DNA of 64,000 nucleotides, taken from the NCBI RefSeq assembly GCF_003173615.1, contig NZ_QGNA01000002.1, forward strand, positions 682,001 through 746,000. The letters are read 5' to 3'. Numbering within the stretch: the stretch's first letter is position 1; every line of letters starts with the position of its first letter. Shown one piece after another: positions 7,806 to 16,865 of this stretch. The notes below the pieces were generated by a model. It was not told the DNA's origin, did not search any database, and saw only the letters and a list, made by a program, of their open reading frames with translations. The translations under genes were made by a program, and so were the position numbers. The DNA is from Falsiroseomonas bella (GTDB taxonomy: Bacteria > Pseudomonadota > Alphaproteobacteria > Acetobacterales > Acetobacteraceae).

Positions 7806-10800
7806 TCAGGCGGCGTCGGCGCGTTGGGCGCGGTCCTGCCGCAGCAGCGCAACGGCATCGCCGAGCGCGAGAGGCTTGCTGACGAAATAGCCCTGCGCCT
7901 CCGTGCAGCCGGCCGCCTGCACCAGCCGCAGCTGCTCCGCCGTCTCGACGCCCTCGGCCGTGGTGGCGAGGCCGAGCTGCCGGGCCAGGCTGGCGACCGA
8001 GCTCACCACGGCGCGGCAATCGGCGCGGCTGCCGACCTCGGAGACGAAGGACCGGTCGATCTTGATGCGGTCCACCGGCAGGCTCGTCAAATGGCGCAGC
8101 GAGGAGAAGCCCGTGCCGAAGTCGTCCAGCGCGATGGAGACACCCATCGCCTGGAGCTCGCGAAGCACGGCCAGCGCCTCCTCGGATTCCTGCAGCAGCG
8201 CCGTCTCGGTGATCTCCAGCTCGAGCCGCCTCGGATGCAGCCCCGCCGCGCGCAGCGCATCCCCGACGAGCGCGGCGAGCCCCGCGCTGCGGAGCTGCAC
8301 CGGGGAAAGGTTCACCGCCAGCCGCGTCGCGCCCGGCCAGTCCGCCGCCGCCGCACAGGCGTTGCGCAGGATGAGCTCGCCAAGCGGCAGGATGAGCCCG
8401 GTCTCCTCGGCCAGCGGTATGAACTCCGCCGGCGAGACCTGGCCGAGGCCGGGATGCGACCAGCGCACCAGCGCCTCGAAGCCCGCCACGCGCCCGGCGG
8501 CCAGGTCGCGCACCGGCTGGTAGACGAGGCGGATCTGCTCGCGCGCGAGCGCGTCTCGCAGCTCCGCCTCCAGGCCGAGCCGGCGCAGCGCGGCGGAGCC
8601 CATGGCCTGGTCGTAGCGGCAGAAGGTGCCGCGCCCGCGGGCCTTGGCGCGGTAGAGCGCGACATCGGCGTTCTTCAACAGCGCGTCGGCATCCGCCCCG
8701 CCCTCCGCCTCCGCCATGGCGATGCCGATGCTGACGCCGACGGCGGCGCGGCTGCCGGCGATGTCGTAGGGTGCGGCGAGCGTGTCGATGATCCGCCGCG
8801 CCAGCGCCTCGGCGCTTTCCGGCAGGCGCGAGGATCGGTGAAGGATGGCGAATTCGTCGCCGCCGAGCCGGGCGACAAGGTCGCTCTGCCGCACGCACCC
8901 CCGAAGGCGCTGCGCGGCGGAGACCAGCAGCTCGTCGCCCGCCGGATGCCCCAGCGTGTCGTTCACCTGCTTGAAGCGGTCGAGGTCGAGGCAGAGCAGC
9001 GCCACGGATTCGCCCTGCTCGGCCGTTCCCTCCGCCGCTTCCCGGATCGCCTGCTTCAGGCGGTCGCGGAACAGCACGCGGTTCGGCAGATGCGTGAGGG
9101 AATCGTGATGCGCCAGGAAGCGCACCTGCGCCTCCGCATGGGTGCGCTCGGTCGCATCCTCGTAGGTCGCCACCCAGCCGCCGCCGAACATCGGGCGATG
9201 CGCGACGGCGACGGCCCGGTCCGGCGCCTCCACCAGGAAGTCCCCGGCGTCGCCCGCCATGGCGAGCAGGCGCTGGCGCTCATGGATGCTGCGCACCAGC
9301 CGCGCGCGGCGGCCGGCGCGGCCGCGGATCTGCGCGAAGAGATCGTCGAAGCGCGTGCCGGGCGCCGCCGCATCGGGCTCCAGCCCGAAGATCTCGGCGA
9401 AGCGGCGGTTGCACACGATCACGCGGGCATCCGCGCCGACCATGCAGAGGCCCTGGGACATGTTGTCGAGCGCGGCGTGGAAACGCGCACCCTGGATCTG
9501 CGCCTCGGCCGAGGCCTCCTCGGCACGCATGGTCGCCGTGGCGAGGTCGGCCATGGCGCGCTTGATCGGGGTGATGTCGGTGCGGATGCCGACATGCCCG
9601 CCATCCGGCGTCGGGCGCTCGGAGACCAGCAGCCAGCGCCCGTCCGGCAGCAACCGCTCCAGCGCCGGCGAATCCGCGCGCCGCCAGGCCATGAGCTCGC
9701 GCACGAAGGCCTCCACGTCCGGCCCGCATTGCGGATATTGGCCGCGCAAGGCGCCGCCGCGCAGCACCTCCACGAAGGGCATGCCGGGCACGAGGAACTC
9801 CGCGCTGGCCGCGTAGAGTTCGCGATAGCGGCTGTTGCAGGTGACCAGCCGGTCCTCGGCATCCCACATCACGAAACCGTCCGGCATCGCCTCGATCGCG
9901 TTGTCCAGCACGGCGCGGGCGCGGGCGCGCTCCGCTTCCATCCGCTCGCGCTGGCGCAGCGCGATGTCCATCGCCACGGCCAGGCAGATCACCAGCGCCG
10001 CCGCGCCGGCCAGCACGATCGCCAGCCACCGGCGGTCGCGCTGCCAGTCGGCGAGCGCATCGCCCACGGTGCGCGTGAGCCGAAGCTGGATCCCGCGATA
10101 CAATGCGCTGCGCACCACCTCGATCGTCGCACCTCCGGCGCTTGCGGTCTGGAAGGCGACGCCGTCGCTGCGGAACCCCGCGGGCCGCGGCGAGACGCGG
10201 CCCACCCCGGCCTCGTCATGCGGCACGCTGGCAAGCAGGCTGCCATCGGTGCGCTCGACGAGGATGCGCACATTCGCCGCATCGCCCATCGGCGTCAGCA
10301 GCCCGGTGATCAGCTGCACCGGAACCTCCACCGCCGCGACGATCCGTCCCTGCCCCGGCAGGCGCAGCGGCCGCGTGAAGAACAGCGACCACTCGGAGGT
10401 CTGCGGGTTGCGCACCGGCCCGATCACGGTAAGCGTGCCGGCAACGGGTGGTGCCTCCAGCAGCCGGGCCTCCAGCGGCAGGCCGGCCTGCCGCGTGGAG
10501 GAGAGCGAGGATGCCCAGACCGCGCCGCCAGGCTTCACGAGCAGCACGTCGCGGAACACGAGGTTCTGCACGTTCAGGTCGCGCAGCACCGCATTCGCCA
10601 CCGATGCGTCAAGAGGCTGGATTCCCGCTGCGGTGCGCAGCAGCGCCGGCAGGCCAGCCAGCGTGCTGTCCACCTGCAGGATGTGCCGGTTGACCGCCGC
10701 CTCCGCTGCGCGGGCCGCCTGTTCCAGGCCCTCGGTGGCCGCCGTGGTGGCAGCGCTGCGCATGCGGTCCGTCAGCAGCGCCGCGCCCGCGGCCATCGCG

Positions 10801-10856
10801 AGCAGCAGCAGCCCGACGGAGAGGCGGAGCCCAACGCGCAGGCGTCGGGACGACAT
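7806..10856 (-). CDS. Membrane-anchored PAS-PAS-GGDEF-EAL cyclic-di-GMP protein
   Basis: 1016 residues. A membrane segment at about 12-28 is followed by a periplasmic sensor domain (about 30-275) and a second membrane segment at 277-300. Then come two PAS-like domains (about 315-435 and 455-575), a GGDEF domain and an EAL domain. The cyclase site is intact (GGDEF at 665-669) and an RxxD inhibitory site lies five residues before it (R656-D659). The phosphodiesterase domain keeps E794 (EAL), N849, E884, D911/D912, K932 and E968, so both activities may be present. The start lies 8 bp after the stop of a TRAP-type solute-binding protein gene. This suggests that a periplasmic ligand sensed by that receptor controls c-di-GMP levels; the link is inferred. 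Confidence 0.92.
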   Translation of the reverse strand: MSSRRLRVGLRLSVGLLLLAMAAGAALLTDRMRSAATTAATEGLEQAARAAEAAVNRHILQVDSTLAGLPALLRTAAGIQPLDASVANAVLRDLNVQNLVFRDVLLVKPGGAVWASSLSSTRQAGLPLEARLLEAPPVAGTLTVIGPVRNPQTSEWSLFFTRPLRLPGQGRIVAAVEVPVQLITGLLTPMGDAANVRILVERTDGSLLASVPHDEAGVGRVSPRPAGFRSDGVAFQTASAGGATIEVVRSALYRGIQLRLTRTVGDALADWQRDRRWLAIVLAGAAALVICLAVAMDIALRQRERMEAERARARAVLDNAIEAMPDGFVMWDAEDRLVTCNSRYRELYAASAEFLVPGMPFVEVLRGGALRGQYPQCGPDVEAFVRELMAWRRADSPALERLLPDGRWLLVSERPTPDGGHVGIRTDITPIKRAMADLATATMRAEEASAEAQIQGARFHAALDNMSQGLCMVGADARVIVCNRRFAEIFGLEPDAAAPGTRFDDLFAQIRGRAGRRARLVRSIHERQRLLAMAGDAGDFLVEAPDRAVAVAHRPMFGGGWVATYEDATERTHAEAQVRFLAHHDSLTHLPNRVLFRDRLKQAIREAAEGTAEQGESVALLCLDLDRFKQVNDTLGHPAGDELLVSAAQRLRGCVRQSDLVARLGGDEFAILHRSSRLPESAEALARRIIDTLAAPYDIAGSRAAVGVSIGIAMAEAEGGADADALLKNADVALYRAKARGRGTFCRYDQAMGSAALRRLGLEAELRDALAREQIRLVYQPVRDLAAGRVAGFEALVRWSHPGLGQVSPAEFIPLAEETGLILPLGELILRNACAAAADWPGATRLAVNLSPVQLRSAGLAALVGDALRAAGLHPRRLELEITETALLQESEEALAVLRELQAMGVSIALDDFGTGFSSLRHLTSLPVDRIKIDRSFVSEVGSRADCRAVVSSVASLARQLGLATTAEGVETAEQLRLVQAAGCTEAQGYFVSKPLALGDAVALLRQDRAQRADAA

Positions 10857-10864
10857 GGCCTGCG

Positions 10865-11971
10865 CTACTCGCTCCGCACGGCCGCGATGCCGGGGGCGCC
10901 GGCGCCGATCCGTCCCCAGGCCTCGGCGCAGGCCGGGCCGCACCGGCGGATCCAGGACGGCACGACGGTTCGCGCGAGCAGGTCGCGCCGCAGCGCCTCG
11001 TCCGCCGCGCTCGGCTCGACCACCGCCATCCGGCCGGGCCGGCCTTGCCGGCAGGATGGAAGCCCGGCGTTGCAGGCGAGACCGTCCTCTGTCTCCTCGC
11101 CGGCCGCCGTCCAGATCTCCCGCTCGAGTTCCACGATGCCGGCGCGCAGCGGTTCCCGCACCGCCTCGGGCAGCGCTTCCCAGGCGTCCAGGTTGGCGCC
11201 GAACACGGACAGGCCCCAGCTGATGGCCTGCCGCGAGACATGCGTCGCGACCTCGTGCAGGCCGATGGCGTTGCCCGAGAGCGTGCCGGTGATCGCGCAA
11301 TTGACCACGCCGCTGCGCACCGCCGCGACCACCTCCGCGAAGGGAATGACGACGGGCGTGCCGCCCAGCGCCGTGACCAGTTCCGACTGCCCGACGGAGG
11401 AGGTGCGCACGCGCCGGCCCGACAGCTCCGTCAGTCCCGAGAAGGCCTGCCGGCACCACACGACCTGCGCCGGATAGGTGAAGACGGCGAGCAGTTCCAC
11501 GCCGTAGCGCTCGCGCAGCAGCGCCTCCAGATGCGGTCGCCAGCGTGCGACAGTGGCGCGCAGCGTCTCGATGTCCGGGCTGGCGCCCGGCAGGTCCATG
11601 GCGTTCAGCTCCGGCTCCTCCGCGGCGGCGAGGCCGAGCAGCACGCTGCCGAAGGGGACGACGCCGAGGCGCATCAGCGGCAGCATCTCCTGCCCGCGGA
11701 TGCCGCGCCGGTCGAAGGGCGCGATGTCGGCCCGCAGCCGGCCGCCGGTGATCTCCGGCACGCGCCGGGTCCAGAAGGGCTCCTCGTAGCGCGTGTACTG
11801 CACGACGCTGGCCAGGCCGCCGACCACCTCGATCTGGATCGGTGTCTCCGCGGCGGCGGGGCCGGGGCCCAGCGCGAGCCAGCCGGCGGCAGCCATCGCC
11901 GCCAGGCCCCTCAGCCAGCCCGACGGCCCCGCCGGAATCCCTGCGCGATCTTCCTGTCCGCGACACGACAT
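10865..11971 (-). CDS. TRAP transporter DctP-type solute-binding protein
   Basis: 368 residues from the ATG at 11971, with GGGAG 10 nt upstream. The N-terminus has an arginine-bearing leader and a hydrophobic core (WLRGLAAMAAAGWLALGPG) ending AAA before ETPIQIEVVG, a signal peptide. The body is DctP-like: YPAQVVWCRQAFSGLTELSG, RRVRTSSVGQSELVTALGGT and VIPFAEVVAAVRSGVVN are the usual lobe-hinge motifs. It should bind an organic acid in the periplasm. No TRAP permease genes (DctQ/DctM) are near. Instead the next gene, 8 bp away, is the GGDEF/EAL protein. It may therefore work as a sensory receptor rather than for uptake. The C-terminus carries several unusual Cys residues (CNAGLPSC, RRCGPAC). 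Confidence 0.82.
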   Translation of the reverse strand: MSCRGQEDRAGIPAGPSGWLRGLAAMAAAGWLALGPGPAAAETPIQIEVVGGLASVVQYTRYEEPFWTRRVPEITGGRLRADIAPFDRRGIRGQEMLPLMRLGVVPFGSVLLGLAAAEEPELNAMDLPGASPDIETLRATVARWRPHLEALLRERYGVELLAVFTYPAQVVWCRQAFSGLTELSGRRVRTSSVGQSELVTALGGTPVVIPFAEVVAAVRSGVVNCAITGTLSGNAIGLHEVATHVSRQAISWGLSVFGANLDAWEALPEAVREPLRAGIVELEREIWTAAGEETEDGLACNAGLPSCRQGRPGRMAVVEPSAADEALRRDLLARTVVPSWIRRCGPACAEAWGRIGAGAPGIAAVRSE

Positions 11972-12120
11972 GCGACGGAATCTCCCTGTCACCGTCGCGC
12001 ATCGTCGCGCGCGAACCGCAAAGAATTCCTGAACGGCCGGCCCGCGCCGCGCCGGGCCTGGACAGGACATGATGTTGCGGCCGATGCTGCTGCTTCGCGG
12101 AACCAGAACGGGAGAGGCAC

Positions 12121-13062
12121 ATGCTGCGACGGCTCGGCGCGATCTGCGCGATGCTTGGTCTGATGAGCGGCGCCGCCATGGCGCAGGGCTGGCAGCCCAC
12201 GCGCCCCATCGAGATCGTGGTGCCCTTCACCGCCGGCTCGCTGGCCGACCGCAACATGCGCGCGGCCGCGCCGCTGCTCTCGCGCGAGCTCGGCGTGCCG
12301 GTCGCGGTGCAGAACGTGCCCGGCGCGACCGGCTACAACCGGATCTACCGCGCAGCGCCCGATGGCCACACGCTGGGCGCGGGCGATCCCGTGGCGCAGA
12401 TGGGCCTGCAGGTCGTGCAACCGCAGCCCTTCGACGTGCTGCGCCTGACCTGGCTCGGCCACTGGTCGGCCGGCACCCAGACCATGGTCGCCTCGGCGCG
12501 CGGCCGTGTGCAGGGGCTCGAGCAGCTGCGCGGGATGCGCCAGCCGGTACGCTGCGGGACCTTCGGCGGCATCTCCACCGGCGCGATGCAATGCGCGCTG
12601 CTCGGCCGCGTCTTCGGCTTCCCGGTGGCCTTCGTTTCGGTGCAGGGCCCGCCGGAGCTGGTGCTGGCCGCGGTGCGCGGCGACGTGGACCTCGCCTCGC
12701 TTGGTCCCTCGCTCTGGACGCAGCACATCAGCGCGGGCGCGGTGCGTCCGATCCTATCCTGGGACGCCGAGCGCGACGACCGCCTGCCGGACGTGCCGGC
12801 GCTGAAGGACATCAACCTGGCGAACCTGGCGGACGTCACGGTGATCCGCGGCGTCGCCGCGCCGCCCGAGCTGCCGGCGGCGATCCGGGACCGGCTGATC
12901 GCCGCGCTGAACACCGTGGTGAAACAGCCGGAATGGGAGGCCTTCGTCGCCCAGTCGCGGCTGGAGCGGAACTGGGTGTTCTCCGCCGACTATCCGGCTT
13001 CGCTCGGCCGTGCGCAGCAGCTTCTGCAGGAGAATGCGGCGACGCTGCGCGGCGCCTTCTGA
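12121..13062 (+). CDS. Bug/TctC-family tripartite tricarboxylate transporter receptor
   Basis: 313 residues. A signal peptide (MLRRLGAICAMLGLMSGAAMA) precedes QGWQPTRPIEIVVPFTAGS, the canonical opening of Bug receptors. VQNVPGATGYNRIYRAAPDGHTL, then FGGISTGAMQCALLG and VRGDVDLASLGPSLW are family motifs. It binds a carboxylated solute in the periplasm. Unlike the other Bug genes here it heads a complete transporter operon: its stop overlaps the next gene (TGATG) and a TctA-TctB fusion follows. A ribosome site (GGGAG) precedes the ATG. The ligand is unknown; the co-encoded AMDase-like enzyme hints at a malonate- or maleate-like substrate. Confidence 0.9.
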   Translation: MLRRLGAICAMLGLMSGAAMAQGWQPTRPIEIVVPFTAGSLADRNMRAAAPLLSRELGVPVAVQNVPGATGYNRIYRAAPDGHTLGAGDPVAQMGLQVVQPQPFDVLRLTWLGHWSAGTQTMVASARGRVQGLEQLRGMRQPVRCGTFGGISTGAMQCALLGRVFGFPVAFVSVQGPPELVLAAVRGDVDLASLGPSLWTQHISAGAVRPILSWDAERDDRLPDVPALKDINLANLADVTVIRGVAAPPELPAAIRDRLIAALNTVVKQPEWEAFVAQSRLERNWVFSADYPASLGRAQQLLQENAATLRGAF

Positions 13063-13808
13063 TGGCCGCGCCCACCCTGCTGCTGCCGGGCTGGCGCGCG
13101 CGCATCGGCGTGATCAGCCCGACGGTGCTGGAGCGCATCCCGCTCGACTTCCACCGCATCGCGCCGGAGGGCGCGATGCTTTGCGGCGTAACCTGCGGCA
13201 TGGGCGGCTGGGCGGCGAACCAGTACGGACAGGCGCTGGCCCAGGTGAAGGACGCGGCGCGTTACCTCGCCGCCCGCAAGGTGGATTTTTTGCTTCATGT
13301 CGCCTCGCCGATCGTGGTGGCGCAGGGGCCGGGGTATGATCGCGTGCTGCTGGCGGAACTTGCCGAGGCGACCGGCGGCATTCCCTGCACCACGACGATC
13401 CGCGCCGCGCTGGACGCCTTCGCGCTGCTCGGCGCGAAGCGCATCCTGGCCGTCACGCCTTTCCACGAGGTGCTGAACGGTCAGTTGCGGACCTTCGTGG
13501 AGGCCGAGGGCTACGCCTTCTCCCGCCTGGTGTCCGTGCCGGCCTCCTTCGACTTCCTGCAGGACGTCGCGCCCGACGCGCTGTTCCGCGCGGCGCTGGC
13601 CGCGGCCGCCGAGGAACCGGACTTCGACGTGGTGTGGATCCCGTCGGGCCAACTGCCGGCGGTCGAGGTCGTGCTGCCGCTGGAGGCGCGGCTGAACAAG
13701 CCCGTGGTCGCGCAGAACCACGCCGACTTCCTCGCCGCCTTCCGCGCGCTGGGTCTCACCGGCATTCCGCGCGGGCACGGCATGCTGCTCGACCGCGGCG
13801 CGGGCTGA
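13062..13808 (+). CDS. Asp/Glu racemase superfamily protein, arylmalonate decarboxylase/maleate isomerase-like
   Basis: 248 residues. The ATG overlaps the TctC stop by one base. The fold signature is clear: RIGVISPTVLERIPLDFHRI, CGVTCGMGG, DFLLHVASPIVVAQGPG, GGIPCTTTIRAALDAFALLG, and a C-terminal KPVVAQNHADFLAAFRALGL. These align by eye with arylmalonate decarboxylases and maleate isomerases. The late motif that carries the catalytic Cys in that family (SCGGL-like) reads IPSGQL here, so Ser195 stands where Cys is expected. C109 is retained. It may be a divergent decarboxylase/isomerase or a non-racemising relative. Its place between receptor and permease genes implies action on the imported acid. 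Confidence 0.75.
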   Translation: MAAPTLLLPGWRARIGVISPTVLERIPLDFHRIAPEGAMLCGVTCGMGGWAANQYGQALAQVKDAARYLAARKVDFLLHVASPIVVAQGPGYDRVLLAELAEATGGIPCTTTIRAALDAFALLGAKRILAVTPFHEVLNGQLRTFVEAEGYAFSRLVSVPASFDFLQDVAPDALFRAALAAAAEEPDFDVVWIPSGQLPAVEVVLPLEARLNKPVVAQNHADFLAAFRALGLTGIPRGHGMLLDRGAG

Positions 13809-13814
13809 GGCGGC

Positions 13815-15818
13815 GTGGAGGGACTCGCCGCGGCGCTGGCCGAGGGCTTCGCGCAGGCCACCACGCTGGACGCGCTGCTGTTCATGGCCTTCGGCACGCT
13901 GGTCGGCTACGGCTTCGGCATCCTGCCGGGGCTGCAATCGGTCACGGCCATGTCCGTGTTCCTGCCGCTGACCTATTGGTGGACGCCGGTGCAGGCGATG
14001 TATTTCTTCGCCGGCATCATCGGCGCGGCGGGCAATGGCGGCGCGGTCACGGCCATCGTGCTGAACATCCCCGGCACCGCGCAGAACGCCGCGACGATGC
14101 TGGAAGGCTACCCGCTGACGAAGCAGGGCAGGGCGGTCTTCGCCCTGAACCTCTCGGCCGCGGCAAGCTGGCTCGGCGCCGTCTTCGGCGTGGTGGTGCT
14201 GCTCGCGCTCGTGCCGGTCTTCCTGCCCTTCCTGATCTCCTTCGGCCCGGCCGAGACCTTCTGGGTCGCGGTGTTCGGGCTGGTGACGATGGTGCTGGCG
14301 GTCAGCGGATCGCCCGCCAAGGGGCTGGTCGCGATCGCCGTCGGCGTCGTGCTCGCCATCGTCGGCATGGGCGGGCCGCGCCTGCCGGTGCCGCGCTTCA
14401 CCTTCGACAGCACCTACCTGCTCGACGGCATCGAGATCGTCGTCGTCGTCATCGGCTTCCTCGTCGTCTCCGAATGCCTGCTGCAGGTCGCCGGCGTCTG
14501 GGCACGCGGGCGGGAGGCAGGGCAGGTGACGCGCGCCGCGCCCGCGGTGGGCGACGATTGGAAGCAGCAGGCGCTGGATGGCTGGCGCGCGCCCTTCCGG
14601 CACAAGGGGATCTTCCTGCGCTCCTCGGCGCTCGGCACCGCGGTCGGCGCGCTGCCGGGCGTGGGCGGCACCGTGGCGCAGTTCCTGTCCTACAACCTCG
14701 CCGTCGCCACCACGAAGGACGGCGAGAAGATCGGCAAGGGCGCCGAGGACGCGCTGGTCGCCACCGAGGCCGCGACCAATTCGAAGGAAGGCGGCGCGCT
14801 GTTCCCCACGCTGCTCTTCGGCATCCCCGGCAATGCCGAGATGGCGCTGGTTCTCGCGGCCTGGCAGATCCATGGGCTGGAGCCCGGCCCCGCCTTCCTG
14901 TCGCAGCATGGCGCGCTGGCCTGGGCGCTGGTGTTCGGGCTGCTGTTCTCCAATTTCATCGCCTCCATCGGCACGGCGCTGGCCAGCCCCTGGCTCGCCC
15001 GGCTGCCGGGCTTCGACATGGGCGTGCTCGCGCCGGTCGTGCTGGTCGCGTCGCTCATGTCGGCCTTCACCGTGCGCGGCAACGCCGTGGACCTCGCCGC
15101 GCTGGCCGCCATCGGGCTGCTGGGCGCGCTGTTCCGGCTCTACGGCTACTCGGTGATTGGCGTCGTGATCGGCTTTGTGCTGGGCGACGTGATCGAGCGC
15201 AATTTCTATACGGCGCTGCAGAGCTCGCTCGGGGACTATTCCGTGCTGGTCGGCTCGCCGGTGGCGGCGGTGTTGGCCGGCGCAACCTTGGTCGCGGCCA
15301 TCTTCTGCGGCGCGAAGGTGCTGCGCGCGAAGCGCGAAGCGGCCGAGGAGGCTGCGTTCTCGCCCGGCGCAGCCGTCTTCGCCGCGCTGCTGCTTGCCGG
15401 GCTCGCCGCGCTGCTCTGGCAGACCCTGGGGAGCGGCTGGCGCGGCGGGCCGGTCGCGACGGGCGTGCTGTCGCTCGCGGTCGCGCTGCAGCTCTTCGTG
15501 CTCGCCACCACCCTCGGCGGGCTGCGGCGCGTTTCCGTGCCGGATGCGGCGGCGCTGCTGAAGCTCGCCGCGCTGCTCGTCGCGGCGCTGGCGCTCGCCT
15601 TCTGGCTCGGCTTCGTCCTGGCCATGGCGGCCTTCCTGCTCGCCTTCTGGCTGGGCGTGCACCGCATGAAGGCCACGCGCGCGCTGCCACTGGCGCTGCT
15701 CTTCGCCGTCGCACTGCCCTGGGCCTTCTCCTGGCTGGTCGAGGCCCCGCTCTGGCGCGGCGTCGTGGCGCCGCTGGTGCCGGGCCTGGTCGGCGGGGAC
15801 GTCGCGCCGCCGCTGTAG
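13815..15818 (+). CDS. Tripartite tricarboxylate transporter permease, TctA-TctB fusion
   Basis: 667 residues from a GTG 6 bp after the AMDase-like gene. The first 500 residues are TctA: GYGFGILPGLQSVTAMSVFL, GIIGAAGNGGAVTAIVLNIP, GTAVGALPGVGGTVAQFLSY, TNSKEGGALFPTLLFGIPG and GFVLGDVIERNFYTALQSS are its hallmarks. They lie among about ten membrane helices. After a charged linker (residues 505-518, AKREAAEEAAF) four or five further helices (about 520-655) make a TctB-sized module. TctB is normally a separate small membrane subunit. The operon TctC, enzyme, TctAB should therefore form a complete sodium- or proton-driven importer in the inner membrane. Confidence 0.88.
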   Translation: MEGLAAALAEGFAQATTLDALLFMAFGTLVGYGFGILPGLQSVTAMSVFLPLTYWWTPVQAMYFFAGIIGAAGNGGAVTAIVLNIPGTAQNAATMLEGYPLTKQGRAVFALNLSAAASWLGAVFGVVVLLALVPVFLPFLISFGPAETFWVAVFGLVTMVLAVSGSPAKGLVAIAVGVVLAIVGMGGPRLPVPRFTFDSTYLLDGIEIVVVVIGFLVVSECLLQVAGVWARGREAGQVTRAAPAVGDDWKQQALDGWRAPFRHKGIFLRSSALGTAVGALPGVGGTVAQFLSYNLAVATTKDGEKIGKGAEDALVATEAATNSKEGGALFPTLLFGIPGNAEMALVLAAWQIHGLEPGPAFLSQHGALAWALVFGLLFSNFIASIGTALASPWLARLPGFDMGVLAPVVLVASLMSAFTVRGNAVDLAALAAIGLLGALFRLYGYSVIGVVIGFVLGDVIERNFYTALQSSLGDYSVLVGSPVAAVLAGATLVAAIFCGAKVLRAKREAAEEAAFSPGAAVFAALLLAGLAALLWQTLGSGWRGGPVATGVLSLAVALQLFVLATTLGGLRRVSVPDAAALLKLAALLVAALALAFWLGFVLAMAAFLLAFWLGVHRMKATRALPLALLFAVALPWAFSWLVEAPLWRGVVAPLVPGLVGGDVAPPL

Positions 15819-16733
15819 CTACACGCCCGCGTGGTCGCTCAGCGCCGGGTCCAGCCGGAACTCCGCTGCCAGATGCTCCACCACTGCGCGCACGCGCGGT
15901 GGCACCTGGCGGCGCGTGGGGAACACCGCCTGGATCGGCAGCAGGCTCGGCGTCCAGTCCGGCAGCACCGGCACCACGCGCCCCTCGCGCAGCTCCTCCG
16001 CGAAGAGCCAGACCGGCGCGAGATAGAGGCCCATGCCGGCCAGCACCGCGGCGCGCACGGCTTCGCTGGAATTGGCGCGGAAGCGGCCCTGCACCGGAAC
16101 CAGCACGCGGCCCTCGGCGCCCTCGAAGGGCCAGGCCTCGCCGGTGGCCAGCCCGGTGAAGAGCAGGCATTCGTGCCCTGCGAGGTCCTCCGGCCGCCCG
16201 GGCGTGCCGGCACGCGCCAGATAGTCGGGCGTCGCCACCACCGCGCGGCGCGTCATGCCGATGCGCCGCGCGACGATGCCGGGATCGGTCAGTGCGCCGA
16301 TGCGGATCGTCGCATCCAGCCCTTCCTCCACTAGGTCCGCTGCGCCATCGGCCAGCCGCAGCTCCACCGACAGGCCGGGATGCCGCGCGAGCAGCCCCGG
16401 CAGCCGCGGCACCACATGCAGCCGGCCGAAGGCGACGCCCGCGCCCAGCCGCACCCGCCCCGTCACCTCGCCACGCTGCGCGCCGAGCGTGCCGAGCGCT
16501 GCCTCCGCCGCGTCCAGCGCCGCCCGCGCGTGGTCCAGGAAGGCGGCGCCGTCCTCCGTCAGCGACACGCCGGAGGAGGAGCGGTGCAGCAGCCGCGCGC
16601 CCAGCCGCGCCTCAAGATCCGCCACCTGCCGCGACACCGCGGGCTGCGAGGTGTTCAGCGCGCGCGCCGCCGCCGAGAAGCCTCCGAGCTCGGCGACGCG
16701 GACGAAGGTGCGGAAATGCAGCAGCAGGTCCAT
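15819..16733 (-). CDS. LysR-family transcriptional regulator
   Basis: 304 residues. The N-terminal helix-turn-helix is textbook: FRTFVRVAELGGFSAAARAL, then NTSQPAVSRQVADLEARLGA. An effector domain follows (VRLGAGVAFGRLHVVPRLPG, DATIRIGALTDPGIVARRIG, AVLAGMGLYLAPVWL). It resembles the CrgA/YhjC-like group of LysR proteins. The stop directly abuts that of the TctAB gene, which is convergent. The start faces an AhpD-like/peroxiredoxin/EamA operon across a 132-bp gap, so it probably controls that operon and itself. Redox or electrophile sensing would fit the neighbours, but this effector domain has no cysteine pair as in OxyR. Confidence 0.9.
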   Translation of the reverse strand: MDLLLHFRTFVRVAELGGFSAAARALNTSQPAVSRQVADLEARLGARLLHRSSSGVSLTEDGAAFLDHARAALDAAEAALGTLGAQRGEVTGRVRLGAGVAFGRLHVVPRLPGLLARHPGLSVELRLADGAADLVEEGLDATIRIGALTDPGIVARRIGMTRRAVVATPDYLARAGTPGRPEDLAGHECLLFTGLATGEAWPFEGAEGRVLVPVQGRFRANSSEAVRAAVLAGMGLYLAPVWLFAEELREGRVVPVLPDWTPSLLPIQAVFPTRRQVPPRVRAVVEHLAAEFRLDPALSDHAGV

Positions 16734-16865
16734 CCGCCGATCCTGCCAGCCGCCACCCCCATACGGAAAGCGGATGGGGCCAAGCCGGTCGTTGCGCGAT
16801 CCGCCCGCCGGCGCCGGCCGGCACAAGGGCGTCACGGCGACACGCCGCGACCGAGGAGCAGAGCA

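Noticed and set aside
7677-11477. A 1266-codon open frame on the plus strand
   Set aside because: It is antisense to the GGDEF/EAL and TRAP receptor genes. Its product is a repetitive Arg/His/Gly/Gln/Ala mixture with no domain, as expected from GC-rich third-position bias.
12990-15662. An 890-codon open frame on the minus strand
   Set aside because: It lies antisense to the TctC, AMDase-like and TctAB genes, and its product is low-complexity His/Gln/Arg/Glu-rich sequence.
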